Source of the DNA: an uncultured Veillonellaceae bacterium
GTDB taxonomy: Bacteria; Bacillota; Negativicutes; Selenomonadales; Selenomonadaceae
Direction of reading: 5' to 3'
Assembly (NCBI GenBank): GCA_900315575.1
Contig: OMZR01000005.1
Location: forward strand, 1 to 44,439
DNA length: 44,439 nt
The position numbers and the translations under genes were made by a program. The notes under the pieces are model-generated. The model ran no database searches. It was not told the origin of the DNA and saw nothing but the letters and a program-made list of their open reading frames with translations. Positions 44,300 to 44,439 of the stretch are shown here, piece after piece (positions within the stretch are counted from its first letter, which is position 1; each line of letters begins with the position of its first letter).

Positions 44300-44358
44300 T
44301 CTCCAGCACCCAACTACTCCCCCAGTCAGCTTCGCTGACAGCCCCCTCTAGAGGCAAT
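44300..44358 (-). repeat. Interspersed palindromic repeat, type B, copy f
   Basis: Read on the minus strand: gcctctagaggggg, ct, stem 2 GTCAGC-gaa-GCTGAC, tgggggagtagttgggtgctgg. It abuts the right 15-bp direct repeat. Confidence 0.82.
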
Positions 44359-44370
44359 GTCATTAAGTTA
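44356..44370 (+). repeat. 15-bp direct repeat, right copy
   Basis: AATGTCATTAAGTTA, identical to 44146-44160. Downstream, 44371-44439 has an open frame from a GTG at 44371 to the window end (23 codons), too short to judge. Confidence 0.8.
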
Positions 44371-44439
44371 GTGCACTTGGATGGGATAATATTCAAGCAG
44401 CGCGGTATCGTGCATCGACGGCTTTTTGTTGCGATAAAC

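Noticed and set aside
44371..44439. Start of a further gene from GTG 44371
   Set aside because: Only 23 codons before the window ends, with no ribosome binding site and no recognisable sequence.

Overview
The window looks like chromosome of a diderm Firmicute of the Negativicutes, probably Selenomonadaceae; the genus is not resolved. It has lipopolysaccharide-type heptosyltransferases, an O-antigen ligase-like protein and an outer-membrane beta-barrel ending in Phe. These sit beside a CIRCE-controlled hrcA-grpE-dnaK-dnaJ operon whose DnaK lacks the N-terminal insert of proteobacterial DnaK, a csaB pyruvyltransferase and an ftsEX pair. Most genes are G+C rich, so long antisense open frames are common; all of these were rejected.

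Layout. 1-1498: an A+T-richer pair, an AAA15/OLD-like ATPase (5' end outside the window) and a small protein with a PD-(D/E)XK-like motif. 1499-14543: a one-directional, tightly overlapping envelope-polysaccharide operon with six glycosyltransferases of several families, three of them consecutive GT9 enzymes, plus a VirK/YbjX protein, a DUF6056-like membrane protein, an O-antigen ligase-like protein and a sulfatase-fold membrane transferase. 14609-15226: a small membrane protein and a YjfB-family protein with a sigma-28-like promoter. 15302-20395: the HrcA/CIRCE heat-shock operon. 20409-21245 (minus): an outer-membrane protein. 21429-22598 (minus): a PucR/CdaR-type regulator, divergent from 22941-29105. 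That second block encodes a HisC-like aminotransferase, a D-2-hydroxyacid dehydrogenase, a RocB-like M20 hydrolase, a guanidino-group hydrolase and a polar amino-acid ABC permease and ATPase. It looks like a catabolic module for an arginine-like or guanidino compound. 29236-31277: cold-shock protein, long-form hibernation factor and a lone GT2. 31446-43387: secA, prfB, a DUF2993 protein, a DUF5693 protein, csaB, ftsE, ftsX, an EnvC-like M23 protein and a C-terminal processing protease, covering secretion, translation termination and envelope or division functions. 43435-43932: an intact MntA-type antitoxin followed by a HepT toxin gene broken by an internal deletion. 43933-44439: non-coding and repeat-rich.

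A family of 60-85 bp intergenic palindromic repeats runs through the second half, with seven copies and one half copy. Each has two stem-loops; the second keeps its pairing around a GAA-type loop although its sequence changes from copy to copy. Two subtypes occur singly or as inverted A-hairpin-B' pairs of about 200 bp. One copy supplies the last codons and stop of the hydroxyacid dehydrogenase. The points most worth a second look are the ATPase/nuclease pair, the PucR-guanidino module with its structured leader and operator palindrome, and this repeat family.
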